Part shown: positions 23,301 through 33,867 of the stretch, piece by piece | Position numbering within the stretch: the stretch's first letter is position 1 | Layout of the letters: each line of letters begins with the position of its first letter | Source: Heliocidaris erythrogramma | Taxonomy: Eukaryota > Echinodermata > Echinoidea > Camarodonta > Echinometridae | DNA: 64,000 nucleotides | NCBI GenBank assembly: GCA_025617745.1 | Contig: CM046854.1 | Span: 63,755,606 to 63,819,605, forward strand | Direction: 5' to 3' | Position numbers and translations under genes: made by a program | The notes under the pieces: model-generated | Told to the model about the DNA's origin: nothing | The model's database searches: none | The model's input: the letters and a program-made list of their open reading frames with translations, nothing else

Positions 23301-25739
23301 AGATGAGAAGACGTGAAGAACGTGAACGTACCCACGCGCGAAAAAGTGAAATTTAGGCAACGATCTTACACGGAAATGTCACAAAATGGCCGCGCGCAGC
23401 TAATTCCACAAACTACGTGCGTTTTTGGAGCGGTGCGCATACGTGAGACTCAATCATCGACTCCGAGTCACTCTTCTTCTTCTTCTTCTTCCAGTCTGGT
23501 ACAGACCGCCGCTGGCGTATTATCGTACCTTGTGCTTGTCGAGTGCCGAGTGTACAGTGCAAGTAAAAATTGCTCTACAATCAAACTATGTGCAGCTAAA
23601 AAACAGTCCTGAAGCTCAACGGAGCTTCACATGTTGCACCTTCTGCTTGAAGAGCTCCAAGGAGGTGCAGTTGACAACAGCAGGTGGCAGGGAATTCCAC
23701 AGTCTGATAGCGTCTGGGTAGAACGTTGTTTGGTACAGGTGAGTTCTAGCAAAGGGAACCCTGAACTTATGTGGGTTCCCGCGGGTCTGTGGGCCAGCAA
23801 CTGGGATGAAGTTGGTGACAGGAGATCAACCAAACCATGAAGAATGCTGTAGACCATGTACACTTTCTGTTGCGCCCTCCTCTCTTGTAGACTTATCCAG
23901 TGAAGATGTTTCAGCATGGTGGCTACGCTGCTTGTGCGCCGATAGTCACCCAGGACAAAGCGGGCATATCGACGTTGAACCATTTCCACCTTTCTAATGT
24001 TCTCTTGGGTAGATGGGTCCCATACCGTTGCAGAATACTCCATCACAGGGCGTACCAAGGTCTTGTAGAGTAATGCCTTTGTCTTCGGAGGGCAGGCTCT
24101 CACGTTTCTCTGCAGGAAGCCTCGAACTGAGTTGGCTTTCTTGGTGATTCCATTTCAGGTTACTCTGTATGTTGACACCCAAGTATTTTACAGAATCTGT
24201 TTCTTGTAGCTGCTCTCCGTGGATGAAGTAAGGAAAGGATGTCTGAGACATTTTCCTTTTGTTAGAGACATGCATGATGTGGCATTTCTGCGGGTGGAAG
24301 TGCATCAGCCAGTCTTTTTCCCATTCCTGGAGGTTGTCTAGGTCTTTTTGAAGGCTCTGGGCATCTTCCTCACTCTTCACCGTCCTGTACAGGATGCAGT
24401 CGTCTGCGAACAATCTTGCCGTGGACTTGGGTGATATGCAGTCAGGAAGATCGTTGATGAAGAGAAGGAAGAGAAGAGGTCCGACGACGCTGCCTTGCGG
24501 AACGCCCGAGAGGACAGGAGAGGTGTGAGAAGTGCAACCATTGAGCAGAACCCTTTGAGAGCGACCAGTGAGGAAATCCTTAATCCAGTTATGGGCTTTA
24601 CCATGGACTCCACAGTAGTGGATTTTATGCAAGAGTCTTCCATGCGGGACCTTATCAAAAGCCTTTGATAGGTCTAACAGAATAACATCAATCTGGTCCT
24701 TTGAGTCGACACTGCTAGTGAGATCTTGGATGGTGAGAAGGAGTTGAGATGTGCAGGATCTTCTCTTGCGGAAACCATGCTGAGCATCTGACAGAATGTG
24801 GTGATCATCAAGATGCTCATGGATGCTTGTGCAGACAATATGCTCCAGAGTCTTGCAGACGATTGATGTCAGCGACACAGGCCTGTAGTTGACCGCCTTG
24901 CATCTCTCACCCTTCTTGAAGATAGGGACAACATCTGCATTCTTCCAGTCCATGGGAACCACGCCCTGATGTAGTGAGGCCTGGAAGAGCATAGTCAACA
25001 CTGGTGTTATCTCCAATGACAGCACCTTGAGAAGTTGTGCAGGAAGTCTGTCTGGTCCGGTAGCCTTGTGGATCTCAAGAGCAGACAGTAGCTTGTGTAC
25101 CCCAGCTGGGGAGATCACGATGTCATCCATACCAGGAAATGGACTGGGTCGCTTATCCTTCAATGTTGACATGTCTTCATCCCTGTTGAATACTGATGTA
25201 AACTGCTGATTCAGCATATTGGCCTTCTCTTTGCTGTCTGAGTGTGTCTTCCCATTGATGTCTTTCAGTGGAGATACTCCAGTGTTATCATTCCTCTTAC
25301 TGTTGATAAAGCTCCAGAATCGTTTTGGGTTTGTAGTGGAGTCAGGGCTGATGATATTGCTGATGTACTCGTTGTACGCCTGCTTGCAGGTTGCCTGTGA
25401 TGACCTCTTAAGCTGATGGTATTTGCTGAAATCCACTCACTCATCAGCTACTGAGCTAGCTAACCACAACCTACTAACACAAAATGTAACGCTTGGGACT
25501 ACACTAACTGTACCTTGAAGAAATGGTCCCGCATTTGGAAGTCTTTGCCTTATATCTCCCGAGACTAATCTTGATTCAATTGGTGGGTGAAGAGTTACTG
25601 ATTGCCAGAACAACTTAGCACAAGCCTTGTCCTCTTCACTTGAACCACTGAATTCGGTCATTTCTGGAAATTTCTCCTCTCCAGATAAATGATTTGCATC
25701 GCTGCCGCCGCAGAAGTTACCCGATACGGTGGACGCCAT
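17365..25739 (-). CDS. Six-exon gene for a 181-residue charged coiled-coil-like protein
   Basis: Exons on the minus strand: 25739-25514, 21656-21618, 20609-20539, 19622-19563, 18166-18120 and 17467-17365. All five introns are GT-AG, and codon phases agree at every junction (226+39+71+60+47+103 = 546 nt, 181 codons plus TGA). The start ATG at 25739 has A at -3 and G at +4. The N-terminal 75 residues are acidic/polar ([20 protein letters not shown]...). The middle is a Glu/Lys/Arg/Gln-rich helix ([20 protein letters not shown]), then a basic [13 protein letters not shown] patch. An acidic tail follows, with [20 protein letters not shown], ending QKNYVV. No signal peptide or membrane segment. 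I do not recognise the family; a small cytosolic or nuclear coiled-coil protein is inference. Intron 1 holds a LINE and a MITE, intron 2 a LINE fragment, and intron 4 a 672-bp MITE. Confidence 0.9.
18834..19505. mobile_element. 672-bp MITE with long GTGACCCTCCACC termini
   Basis: Left end AATATGTGACCCTCCACCAC and right end GTGGTGGAGGGTCACATATT are perfect inverted copies. The match continues to about 37 bp through ACAAAACGACCAATAAGTCG. The interior is non-coding. It lies wholly in intron 4 (18167-19562) of the 181-residue gene, 57 bases from exon 4. Confidence 0.95.
20269..20391. mobile_element. GGGCCC-terminus foldback, diverged copy
   Basis: Starts GGGCCCTGTTTAAGTCATAA and ends TTATGTTACAGGCCC. 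The interior (CTTAAGATTAATATGTCTATGG) differs from copies 1-3 and lacks the CCAATCA core. Confidence 0.6.
20785..20866. repeat. GGAGAGAT minisatellite grading into (GA)n
   Basis: About six perfect 8-bp GGAGAGAT units, then (GA)n. It lies in intron 2 of the 181-residue gene, near exon 3 (20539-20609). Confidence 0.95.
20880..21590 (-). mobile_element. LINE 3' fragment, CR1/L2-like C-terminus
   Basis: Minus-strand frames encode the C-terminal tail typical of CR1/L2-like ORF2: HNHNTR, then about 16 residues on [18 protein letters not shown], then [10 protein letters not shown], ending LSLKYV and TAG. A frameshift near 21330 separates this from an upstream open frame (21589-21314). No RT catalytic core remains. 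It sits in intron 2, ending about 28 bases from exon 2's donor. Confidence 0.85.
21930..21995. repeat. Fragment ending in a GGATCCGCCACTG terminus
   Basis: Contains AGAGACCCCAAAACGCTGAT and ends CTGGATCCGCCACTG, the right terminus of the CAGTGGCGGATCC family at 30530. The left end was not found. Confidence 0.55.
22116..22537. mobile_element. 422-bp MITE with CAGTAGAG termini
   Basis: The left CAGTAGAGGTGCATGGCCAA and right TTGGCCGTGCGTCTCTACTG ends are inverted. Both sides are flanked by ACAAG, a likely 5-bp target duplication. Sub-terminal GGAGACTGTCTCCC palindromes recur at both ends. Located in intron 1 of the 181-residue gene. Confidence 0.92.
22690..23472. other. Intronic non-coding stretch
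   Basis: No exon seen. Includes a TTCTTCTTCTTG block at 22715 and CpG-containing DNA at 23320-23440 next to the LINE 3' end. The 99-codon frame from 23313 runs into the LINE tail. Confidence 0.4.
23473..25440 (-). mobile_element. 5'-truncated LINE, Jockey/CR1-type non-LTR retrotransposon
   Basis: An RT-bearing ORF2 copies the element RNA by target-primed reverse transcription. From about 25436 the frame gives [14 protein letters not shown], then [42 protein letters not shown] and the catalytic box LFADDCILY, so fingers, palm and thumb are all present. Near 24160 a small deletion shifts the frame. The next frame carries [20 protein letters not shown] and [12 protein letters not shown] second frameshift near 23772 precedes the tail [13 protein letters not shown], with the stop at 23616-23618. 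The 3' UTR ends in (GAA)n at 23473-23492. The 5' part, including any endonuclease domain, is missing. It lies in intron 1 of the 181-residue gene, 73 bases below exon 1, in the same orientation. The two frameshifts make it inactive. Confidence 0.96.
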
Positions 25740-25776
25740 CTTCGTTGCCAAGCTACAGATGGATCCCCCGGCCTCC

Positions 25777-25803
25777 CCCCCCCCCCCCCCCCCCCCCCCC
25801 CCC
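25777..25803. repeat. C homopolymer upstream of a gene start
   Basis: A run of about 27 C on the plus strand, 38 bases upstream of the ATG (25739) of the 181-residue gene, so in its probable 5' UTR or promoter. Confidence 0.9.
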
Positions 25804-25873
25804 TTCCTTCCCACTACTGTCGATGTCACAACTGATCATGTAGCCTACTTCTCTCCTCAGAAACAGGACATAT

Positions 25874-26159
25874 CAGTGGCGTATCCAGGGGGTGGCGCAA
25901 CAACAGGCGCCCCCCCCCCCTCATTGGCCGTCGTAAAAAAAAAAATAGCAAAAAAGAAAAAGTTGTTCATTAAAAATGCTTCAAAATTGGTCACATCTAT
26001 AGGATTATTTTGCATCTCAGCCCTTCTTCAGAAGCAAAATTTTTCCAAAGGGGTCTAAGGGGAGGGGGTGCCCCCTCCCCTTAGACCCCTCCCCCAGGGC
26101 GGCGATCAATATGACTGGCCCCCCCCCCCCCCTATTGGGAAATCCTGGATACGCCCCTG
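25874..26159. mobile_element. Short element with CAGTGGCGTATCC termini
   Basis: Ends CAGTGGCGTATCCAGG and CCTGGATACGCCCCTG are inverted. The interior has C runs and an internal inverted pair at 26056-26092 (GGGGAGGGGGTGCCCCCTCC...). It lies 135 bases upstream of the 181-residue gene's start codon. Confidence 0.85.
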
Positions 26160-26989
26160 TATATCGTCCTACCATTAACTGTATACCTGTAAGTGCCCTT
26201 GATCAGCCAAATGAAACAACGGTAAACATCCACCAATAAAACAATTAAGACTAGATCTATAACAGTTTATAGGCCTATTTTCAGTCCAGCATTCTCATTC
26301 TCCCCCCCCCCCCCCCCCCCCCCCCCCGCTCTCCCTCTCTCATAATCATCCTCATCATTTCTTTTCTTTTCAGTGAAATCAATAGTCTGTACAAAAATTA
26401 CAATCACAAATTTAAGGTATAATCAGAAACTGATACAATTTACAAGTAAATCTGTGTCAGTGAAAAACAATATAGGGCCTATACATTCAAGCAAGACTCA
26501 TGCACATGTAGGCCTACTCATGCAATTCACCTTTTAAAAGATCGATCTCAGCTTACTAAAAATATACCTTTCAATTTTTTCATAAAACTGTTCCTTTTCT
26601 GTTTTTATTTTTCACTGAAAGAAAGATGCATGAAAATAAAAAGGAGAAATTAGAAAGGAAAAAGGGAAAAGAGGGGGGGGGGGGGGGGGAATAGAAGAAA
26701 AAAAAAGGGCAGACACACCAGCACATCCCAGCACAATACCTCACCCCTTCAACCCTTCAACCACATAACTATAAAAATACTGTGTTAAAAATGAATTGTA
26801 AACCGTAATTGGCAATTCGACTGGTTGCCACTAAAACCAACCAACCAACAACAACAACACCCCCACCCCAATCCCTGAGCGCACCTCTCCGCGATCCGTG
26901 GCTTTACAAGACGTGAGACTCAGTAGACAACCGATGACATAAAAAAGGCAATGTCTGTGTCACAAATATATTCAAATTGTATGCATACT
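26160..26989. other. Non-coding stretch with homopolymer runs
   Basis: C run at 26302-26327, G run at 26675-26690. No gene recognised. Confidence 0.5.
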
Positions 26990-27480
26990 TTTAAAACATA
27001 GGTTGTACTTGACAACCTGAAAACTTGTCAGAGGCTTGTCCGACATAGCAACAAGTAATGCAAACTGGATTCCAAGTATTGAGTGAGGACCCCACTGGAA
27101 ATAAGCTTTCGAGCTTTCGAGCTTTCATGGGTTATCCTGTTCAAGCTTGCTAATTTGTTATTCTACTATGTACAAATTTATTATGTTCTGAATGCTTGGC
27201 AAATAAAATCAATCAATTGTCGTTCATTCATTATAATGGAATACCTCGTTACTAGGTCCCCAGGAAAGAACATAGCAATAAATTTGAATAATTTTGTGAA
27301 CAGGTCAATAGACCGCTTCGGTATAATGTATGCAAATTTTATACATATCTTTCAAACAAAGGTTGTTCTTGACAACCTGAAAGCATTAGCTTGCCGGACA
27401 TAGCAACAAATAATGTTGCAAACTGGATTCCATGTATTGAGGCTCATTTATAACTACAGCAGGTTAATGGAATAGCTCGT
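26990..27480. repeat. Diverged direct repeat of about 340 bp
   Basis: Two copies of a block containing TTGACAACCTGAAA..., GACATAGCAACAA.TAATG and CAAACTGGATTCCA.GTATTGA start near 27005 and 27360. The linking TACTAGGTCCCCAGG-like sequence also recurs at 27482. An intervening CTTGGCAAATAAAATCAATC at 27195 resembles a retroposon tail. Confidence 0.7.
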
Positions 27481-29232
27481 CACTAGGTGCTCAGAGAATT
27501 ATGTGCATAAATTTGTATACATTATAGAAGGGGAAGCGAGGGGGAGCGGGAGGGGAGGGAGGGGAGGGCTAGGGGGCTTGGTGAGGGGAACAAACATCTT
27601 TTTTTTTTCAATTATTATTATTTTCCCGCTGGCCCTCATCCGATGCGTGAGCCATGCCTCCCCCGGGCCCCACCCCATTCGCTTGTGGCAATCACGTCGT
27701 GAAAAACTTTTTATGCATCTCAATGAACATCAGGCCTATATTATTTACCCGTCCCACATGATATAGCTTTAGGCCCGTATAGCGAATGGTGCACGGTGGT
27801 GGTGGTGGTGGTGGTGAAATTGACGATGAATTATCTCATTAATAAATTCTCCACAACAAAAACAAAAATCAGCCAAGGTATTACAATTTAGGCTATAGAC
27901 CAATATGCAGGCCAACACCGGCATACCTTTACAAAAAATCTTCAGATAAATGTAATTGTAGGCTAATTAGAACCGTTGTTAAAAAGGGCATACATCACTA
28001 GAATCTGTCATTCTTGGTTTATTTTTTAAAGTCCTATTTGAAAGAATTCCAGTGTCGGTATATTTCACCTATATCCGATACATAGGACGATCCAGGATTA
28101 GCGGCCGAAACATGCACCCCCCCCCCCCAAAAAAAAAAAAAAAACTACAAACAACAACAACAAAAATAAATAAAGAGCAAAGTTGAGAGAAGAAAAAGAA
28201 AAGAATGTGGAAACAAAGGAGATGAAGGAGAATATAAAAGGGAGAAGAGAGAGACAGTGCGTGGGAAGGAGGGGGGGGGGGGAGGGGGGAGGAGGGCACA
28301 TTTGAAAGAAAGGGAGGAGATCATAGACTGGAGGGGCGGGGCGGGTATAGAGAATTAAAGAGTTTTGAGATGAAAATGCAACCCTGGGGAAATATCCATT
28401 TCAAAGAAAAGAGAGGATAGAGAGAAGCAATTAAAAAAAAAGGTTCCATCAAAATCAGTTACGAAATGAAAAAGTTATGAAAGCTTTAAAAGTGTCAATT
28501 TACTTTCCTTCCAGCAGCCCTCCAAAAGTTGCTCAGTGGAGGGGGGGGGGGGCACTTGACCACAAAAGTGGTAGGTATGTGCCGCGGGAAGGGGGGGGGG
28601 GGGCTTCGGAATGAGCATATCATGAAAAGGATGGTCTTTGGAACTGCTTACATTTTGGGAAAAGGGGGTCTTTGGAACTGGATTACATATGAATATGATG
28701 CTAATTAAGGAACTGGTTGTTATTGAAATATCAGGATCATCGGAAACTCGTTTCAATTTTCCACCAAAAATGATATTCTTCGAAAGGGCCGGGGCGAGCC
28801 AGAACGACCGGAACGACGGAAAGAAAAAAAAAAGGTGCTTTGGAACGTTTTTTCTCTCTTCTCTCTTCTTTTTCTCATTAAGATAAAAATTGTAGGCCTA
28901 TGCTTTGGAACGGAAATTTGAGTGTAAAAATGGGGGTCTTTTCTGCGTACCCACCGGCCACCGCACAATATAGTGCCCCCCCCCCCCCCCCGAGGGAAAT
29001 CCGTATCTTTTTCTTCTCGCCAGCACTCCTATAGTTAAAGTTGCTCATTGGGGGCGGGGGGGGGGGGTCAGATTTTAGGGGGTCCAGTTTTCTCCATAAC
29101 TCTGTGACAAGCAACAAACAAAAAATATCAGTTCTAAAACGGGAGGGGGCACAATGTATACTCTTTTCTTTAAAGGGGTACCCCCCCCCCCCCACTACAT
29201 TCACCACCGGTTTCGTTAACCGATCCGGCTCG
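27481..29232. other. Transposon-derived, homopolymer-rich stretch
   Basis: Contains G/C runs, GGT repeats (27793-27816), a purine tract (28180-28290) and several GTCCAGTTTTC.CCATAA and GGGGGGGCAC-type fragments shared with the elements at 47333 and 58080. No host gene seen. Confidence 0.55.
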
Positions 29233-32200
29233 TTATAGGGCCAAAACCACTAAATCGGCTCAATTAGAAAATCAGAAAGGGTAAAAATAAAACCTCATGA
29301 AATTCGGTTCGTCTTCAGAGCACACGAAGGACATAATGCCAGAATACAATCCAGGAAAATATGATCACGTAATATCGGTAGTTTTATTAAGTTACACATA
29401 TTTCAAATTGACTGTGTTAAGTACACACTGTAACATACGTTACCAACATCATTATAACAATAGAGAAACATTGTGAAAGTTAGAAAAAACTACAAAAACC
29501 ATCACCTGCAGAAAAGGTTAGTTCAAAGTCATCCATTTCAAGATTCATCACATTTATCACCGAGGGTTTGCTTAAAAAACCACGCTTTGATCTGAAAAAG
29601 TGTTATCAAACGCTTGTTTTCGTGAAGCAATGAAAACTTCATGATATATTCCCACCTGGTGAAATACAAAATTAAGATTCGGATGTCCCTTAAATATCAA
29701 ATCCATGTTAATACCCATCGGAATTTGGGTGGTTACCATTTGCACAGTATTTATTGATATAATATGACTAACGGTGGTTCATGTTTCGGTAACGTAGGTT
29801 TCCAATTTCAAGTAACGTAAGTTACGTGTCTTGTTCTTATACTGAATGAATGTTTAGCATATTATATATATAATTTATCTAACAGCTATGAATAATCAGT
29901 AAACAATTAACAATTCTTTAACGAAAATTATTAACAGCAATTTTTAGAACGTCAACTAATCATCATACTTAAGCTTGTTTTAGTGAAGCATATTTTAGTG
30001 AAGCATATATTACGATTATATTCCCACCTGGTAAAATGAAAAATTAAGATTCAGATGTCCCTAATGACATCAAGTGCATGTTAGTACACATTGGAATTTA
30101 GGTGGATACAATTTTGAACATTAATTTATTAATATTATATTAGGCCTACATACTGTCGTTCATGTTTCGAGAACATAAGTTTCCAACTTTAAGTAACGTA
30201 GGTTACATGTTTTTCTGCAACACTGAATGAATACTTTGGGCATACAACTCTTTTTCAACAATCAATAGACAACAATTCCTTAACGACAATCATCAAAAGC
30301 AACTTAGAACGTCATCATATCTAACGGCTTCTATTGAACAGGATGGCAATGGTCGCGAAATCAATGCAAGGCAACTTCAGTTGTCTATACTGCATGTCAT
30401 ATACATCATTGCCACTTGGGAGAATTCCTCTACAATTACAATAACCGTTCATCAACAATGAAACAAATATTTGGGGAAGGAACTCCCGGCCAACTCTGAC
30501 AAATGTATCATGATTTCGATGAAGCTAATCAGTGGCGGATCCTTGGGGGGGGGGGGGCACAGGGGCCACGTGCCCCCCCCCCCCGGCCCCCCAAAAAAGC
30601 CTTTTTTGGCTTGTCCGGAGATACACGGAAATACTGAGGACCTTTTTTTAATTAATTTTTTTTTTTTTTGCTTTTCAGAGAATTTTGAAGTGATAAGGAG
30701 AGTCTCTGAAATTCTGAGGACCCTTTTTTTTTTTGGATTGTCAGAGAATTTTGGAGGGAAAAAGCCTTTTTTTGTGTGTGTGTGCCCCTCCCCCGTTTAC
30801 TCAATCCTGGATCCGCCACTGCTAATATACATCACTGAACTTAATAAGCAGCGATTAATTCAAGATGCCTTTTGAGTCTTTAAGAAAAAATATGGAAGTC
30901 ACATGTTTGTTCACAGTGCTAATTTAAACATGCAAGTTATATGCAGGGAAGTAACACTTCCCTGTTATATGTATAATAAATGAGGGTTTTGATATACATG
31001 TATCTTCTTGTGTTAATTATATCTAATGTATGTAATATAGGGATAGCAAACTGTATAAAATGATTAAAAATGCAGATAAATTTCCAACTGCGAATGATAC
31101 AAATTAGGCAATGCCAATGTGGCCGAAATGCATTTAGGATACATGTATAGTACATGCAGGCTTCAATTTGGTATTTGACATGCATTATTTATAGCTTTTA
31201 GGATTTTTCATGAAGGAGACTTTGAAGACGTCTTCTATTGTTGATTTTTGTTCAGAAGCCAGGTTCTAGCCCAGTAAGCTGCTTGAATTTCTGCCCTTGA
31301 TTTCCCCATCTTTCCCTATTACGGGGTTTTGGAAAAAAGTTTTAAAAAAGGAAAACAATTAGTGAAATGTCCGTGTAACATACGTTACCTTCATTGAAAC
31401 TTACGTTACCGTTGGATTCATGATATATAATCATTAAGATATTGTTGGTAAATATTGAAGAAACAAGTCTAAGATTGCTAAATGTCATGACTAAAATTAT
31501 AAATCATATTATGTCCCAAGGGTTACAGAATTTTAGAAACGGAATAAGAGTAATTGATTTTCTAAATTCGGCATTATTTGAGAAAATATATAAATCTTTC
31601 AGTAAATATTTCACATCCATAACTTGGCAAAAGAGAAGAGAAATTCACGCAGTACTGTTTTGGACATCATAAACATTTTCACATGAACAAAATATTATTA
31701 TTCTAAATCAGAACATATTTAGTAAAGCCTTTTACTGTTAAGTGCATACTTTTTGAAACCTACGTTACTATTTGTGAAACTTACGTTACTGCTACATGGA
31801 TGGATGATAGCTGACCTTACTATAAATTAAAATATCATCCACCTTAATTAATCGTCTTATTTGAGAGTTTTAGATATTGGGTGGACATCCAAGGGTAGAA
31901 TAGAGATTACTAAGAGACATAACATACTAATTTTTAGAAAAAAGTTTTCATTGACTTCCAGATTGTTTTTCCTTCTTTACAAACTCACGGAGAAGTAAAA
32001 AACTCGTGCCATGTTGAATTGAAAGCGGTTGCTAGGTTCGTACAGGCCGTCCGTAGATGGCGTGAACTTAAATAACTTTTGTAAGGGGGTATACTTTATG
32101 TAAAAAATAAAAAAAGAAAAAGTGGTAACGTAAGTTTCATCATCACGTATGTTACAATTATGTTGATGATTGGTAATATCAGAAAGAAATATACATCTTT

Positions 32201-32900
32201 GAAAACTTTTGATTAGTAACATGGTAACACTAGATAAGTGCTACTGCATAAATTGCCTCTATCGGCATATGCATTTTCATCTGACAGGAAAAGTGGTAAC
32301 GTAGGTTACAATCCTTAAATCTACGTTTATCTCATCAAATTTTCTCCTTCATTCTGACAGATTTAGTGACTTTTACATGATTATTATATCATATGTGATT
32401 ATTACAAAGTCATAGTGCATTCACACATGAAATTTATTTCTGCTATTGGCATTCGCATAGTATTTTGTTTTATTATACAACTATGGTAACGTAAGTTTCA
32501 ATGAATCTTGCGACAAAATCACTCTACCAATATTTTTAAAAGAATACCCAGGGAACTCTTCGCGTTGGGTGTTTCTGTTATTTAGATCACGTTTGTACAT
32601 AAAACTAATCAATTTGAGCCATTGCGTGTTATCATTTGTAAATAATAAGTCAAAATATGCCGATTTCTGTCTAGGCGACAGAGGGTTTTCAGTCATAAAT
32701 CATACAATGTGTGTCTCACTAACACATTTAATGCGTTTATTGTACAATAAAACTGTATTACATTTTATGATTTGGTGATAATGGACTGATGTAAATCGGG
32801 AAAGGGGGAAATATCGTTAAAAAATGACACATCAATCAAAAATATGTATGCGACACGAATAATCATCGTTTGGGCCGATTTAGTGGTTTTGACCCTATAA
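29233..32900. mobile_element. 3.67-kb non-coding TIR element with iterated GTAACGTARGTTWC motif
   Basis: Left terminus TTATAGGGCCAAAACCACTA and right terminus TAGTGGTTTTGACCCTATAA are inverted over 31 bp (29233-29263, 32870-32900) with two mismatches. No transposase-like ORF lies between. A 14-bp pseudo-palindrome near GTAACGTAAGTTTC recurs at 29430, 29789, 29812, 30170, 30193, 31375, 31396, 31755, 31776, 32125, 32144, 32296 and 32486, in both orientations. Two direct copies of a roughly 385-bp block (TATTCCCACCTGGT.AAAT...) begin near 29650 and 30018. A second element (30530-30821) is nested inside. A non-autonomous DNA transposon is the best reading, and the motifs may be transposase-binding sites. 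Confidence 0.8.
30530..30821. mobile_element. Nested CAGTGGCGGATCC element with CTAAT duplication
   Basis: Ends CAGTGGCGGATCC and GGATCCGCCACTG are perfect inverted copies, and CTAAT occurs directly outside both (30525-30529, 30822-30826), a 5-bp target duplication. The interior holds G, C and T runs plus two copies of a GAGAATTTTG.AG.G block. Non-autonomous; hAT-like by its CAGTGG terminus, which is inference. Confidence 0.92.
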
Positions 32901-33228
32901 TGGCAATTATGAAATATCGGCCGATCAGGCAGTCTCTTATCAGATCATGTGACCCAGGCCAGTACGTATAGATATGCAGTTGAAATAAATTGGTCAGGTG
33001 ACGGGCGCTTAATTAGTCACTGGGAAATCCGCGAAGGCCGAAGTTGACCGAACTTAATCTAAGCTCAGATAATTTATTTTCATTCCTAAAAATGGTTAGC
33101 CTGGACCATGACAGTACGAGGCAAGGGGTAAGTATGTGACACCTGCACATTTTTGTTTGTGTTGTATGAAAAATGCGTGATTACAAACTCGATTTTTGTT
33201 GCACGGTCCCACACGTCCATTGTCATGA
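32901..33228. other. Non-coding stretch, no gene recognised
   Basis: Between two transposons; nothing recognisable. Confidence 0.4.
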
Positions 33229-33372
33229 TTGTGGGTAGCCCCGGGACGCGTTTTTTTTTTGTAACCAAGCCTAGGCAGAAACCCCTTTTTGAAGACTTTG
33301 AAAGAGACTACAACTACAAGTATCGGACTTGTATTTTCTTACTCAGTCACCTTATTTTTAAATAAGCAAAAG

Positions 33373-33533
33373 AAAATTTTGTGGCGATCCTGGGTTTTAG
33401 CGGTCTAAACTTATTTTAGGTTGCTAACTTCAGCTCATCTATGCCCTAAGTAACCCTAACCCTAACCCTAACCCTAGTTAGCAACCTAAAATAATTTAGA
33501 CCGCTAAAACCTAGGATTGCCAATTTTGTAATA
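33373..33533. repeat. Foldback with interstitial telomeric repeats
   Basis: Arms GGTTTTAGCGGTCTAAA... and inverse TTTAGACCGCTAAAACC (about 58 bp each) bracket a loop containing four tandem TAACCC units (33451-33475), the canonical vertebrate/echinoderm-type telomeric hexamer. Confidence 0.9.
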
Positions 33534-33562
33534 TAGGCCTAGTTAATATATTATAAACTTCT

Positions 33563-33664
33563 GCCGAGGTTCGAACTCGTGCCGCGGCGTGGTTCTTTCA
33601 AAAGTTTCACTTTCAGTTTCACCAAGACAAGAGAGGACTGGATTATCCGATTGCGCCACACAGA
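33563..33664 (-). repeat. tRNA-like (SINE head-like) segment
   Basis: On the minus strand TGTGGCGCAATCGGATAA resembles a pol III A box and GAGTTCGAACCTCGGC a B box. They are separated by about 60 bases, too far for a plain tRNA and lacking a foldable anticodon arm. Read as a tRNA pseudogene or SINE relic. Confidence 0.5.
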
Positions 33665-33867
33665 ACAGCTGCTCGATGCCCTTGCTCGTTTTATTATATC
33701 GCTATAAAGTATAATTCGTTTTCATGAATATTTATGCAGACTAGTCTTGACGGAATAAACCGTATTAGTATGAAAAAATGCGAAATCTGCCTAGGCTTGG
33801 TTACAAAAAAAAAAAGACGCCCCCGGGACGCTGCAACTTCGTGGCAGCGTCCCGGGGCGTCCTGAGT

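Larger units (their letters stand above)
33241..33829. mobile_element. Composite foldback element, about 590 bp
   Basis: The outer inverted pair is GTAACCAAGCCTAGGCAGA near 33260 and TCTGCCTAGGCTTGGTTAC near 33785, flanked by poly-T/poly-A and by GGGACGC/GCGTCCC-type sequence. Inside sit a telomere-repeat foldback and a tRNA-like segment. Confidence 0.75.

Noticed and set aside
31442-31672. 76-codon plus frame in the large element
   Set aside because: AT-rich chance frame without transposase features or similarity to its surroundings.
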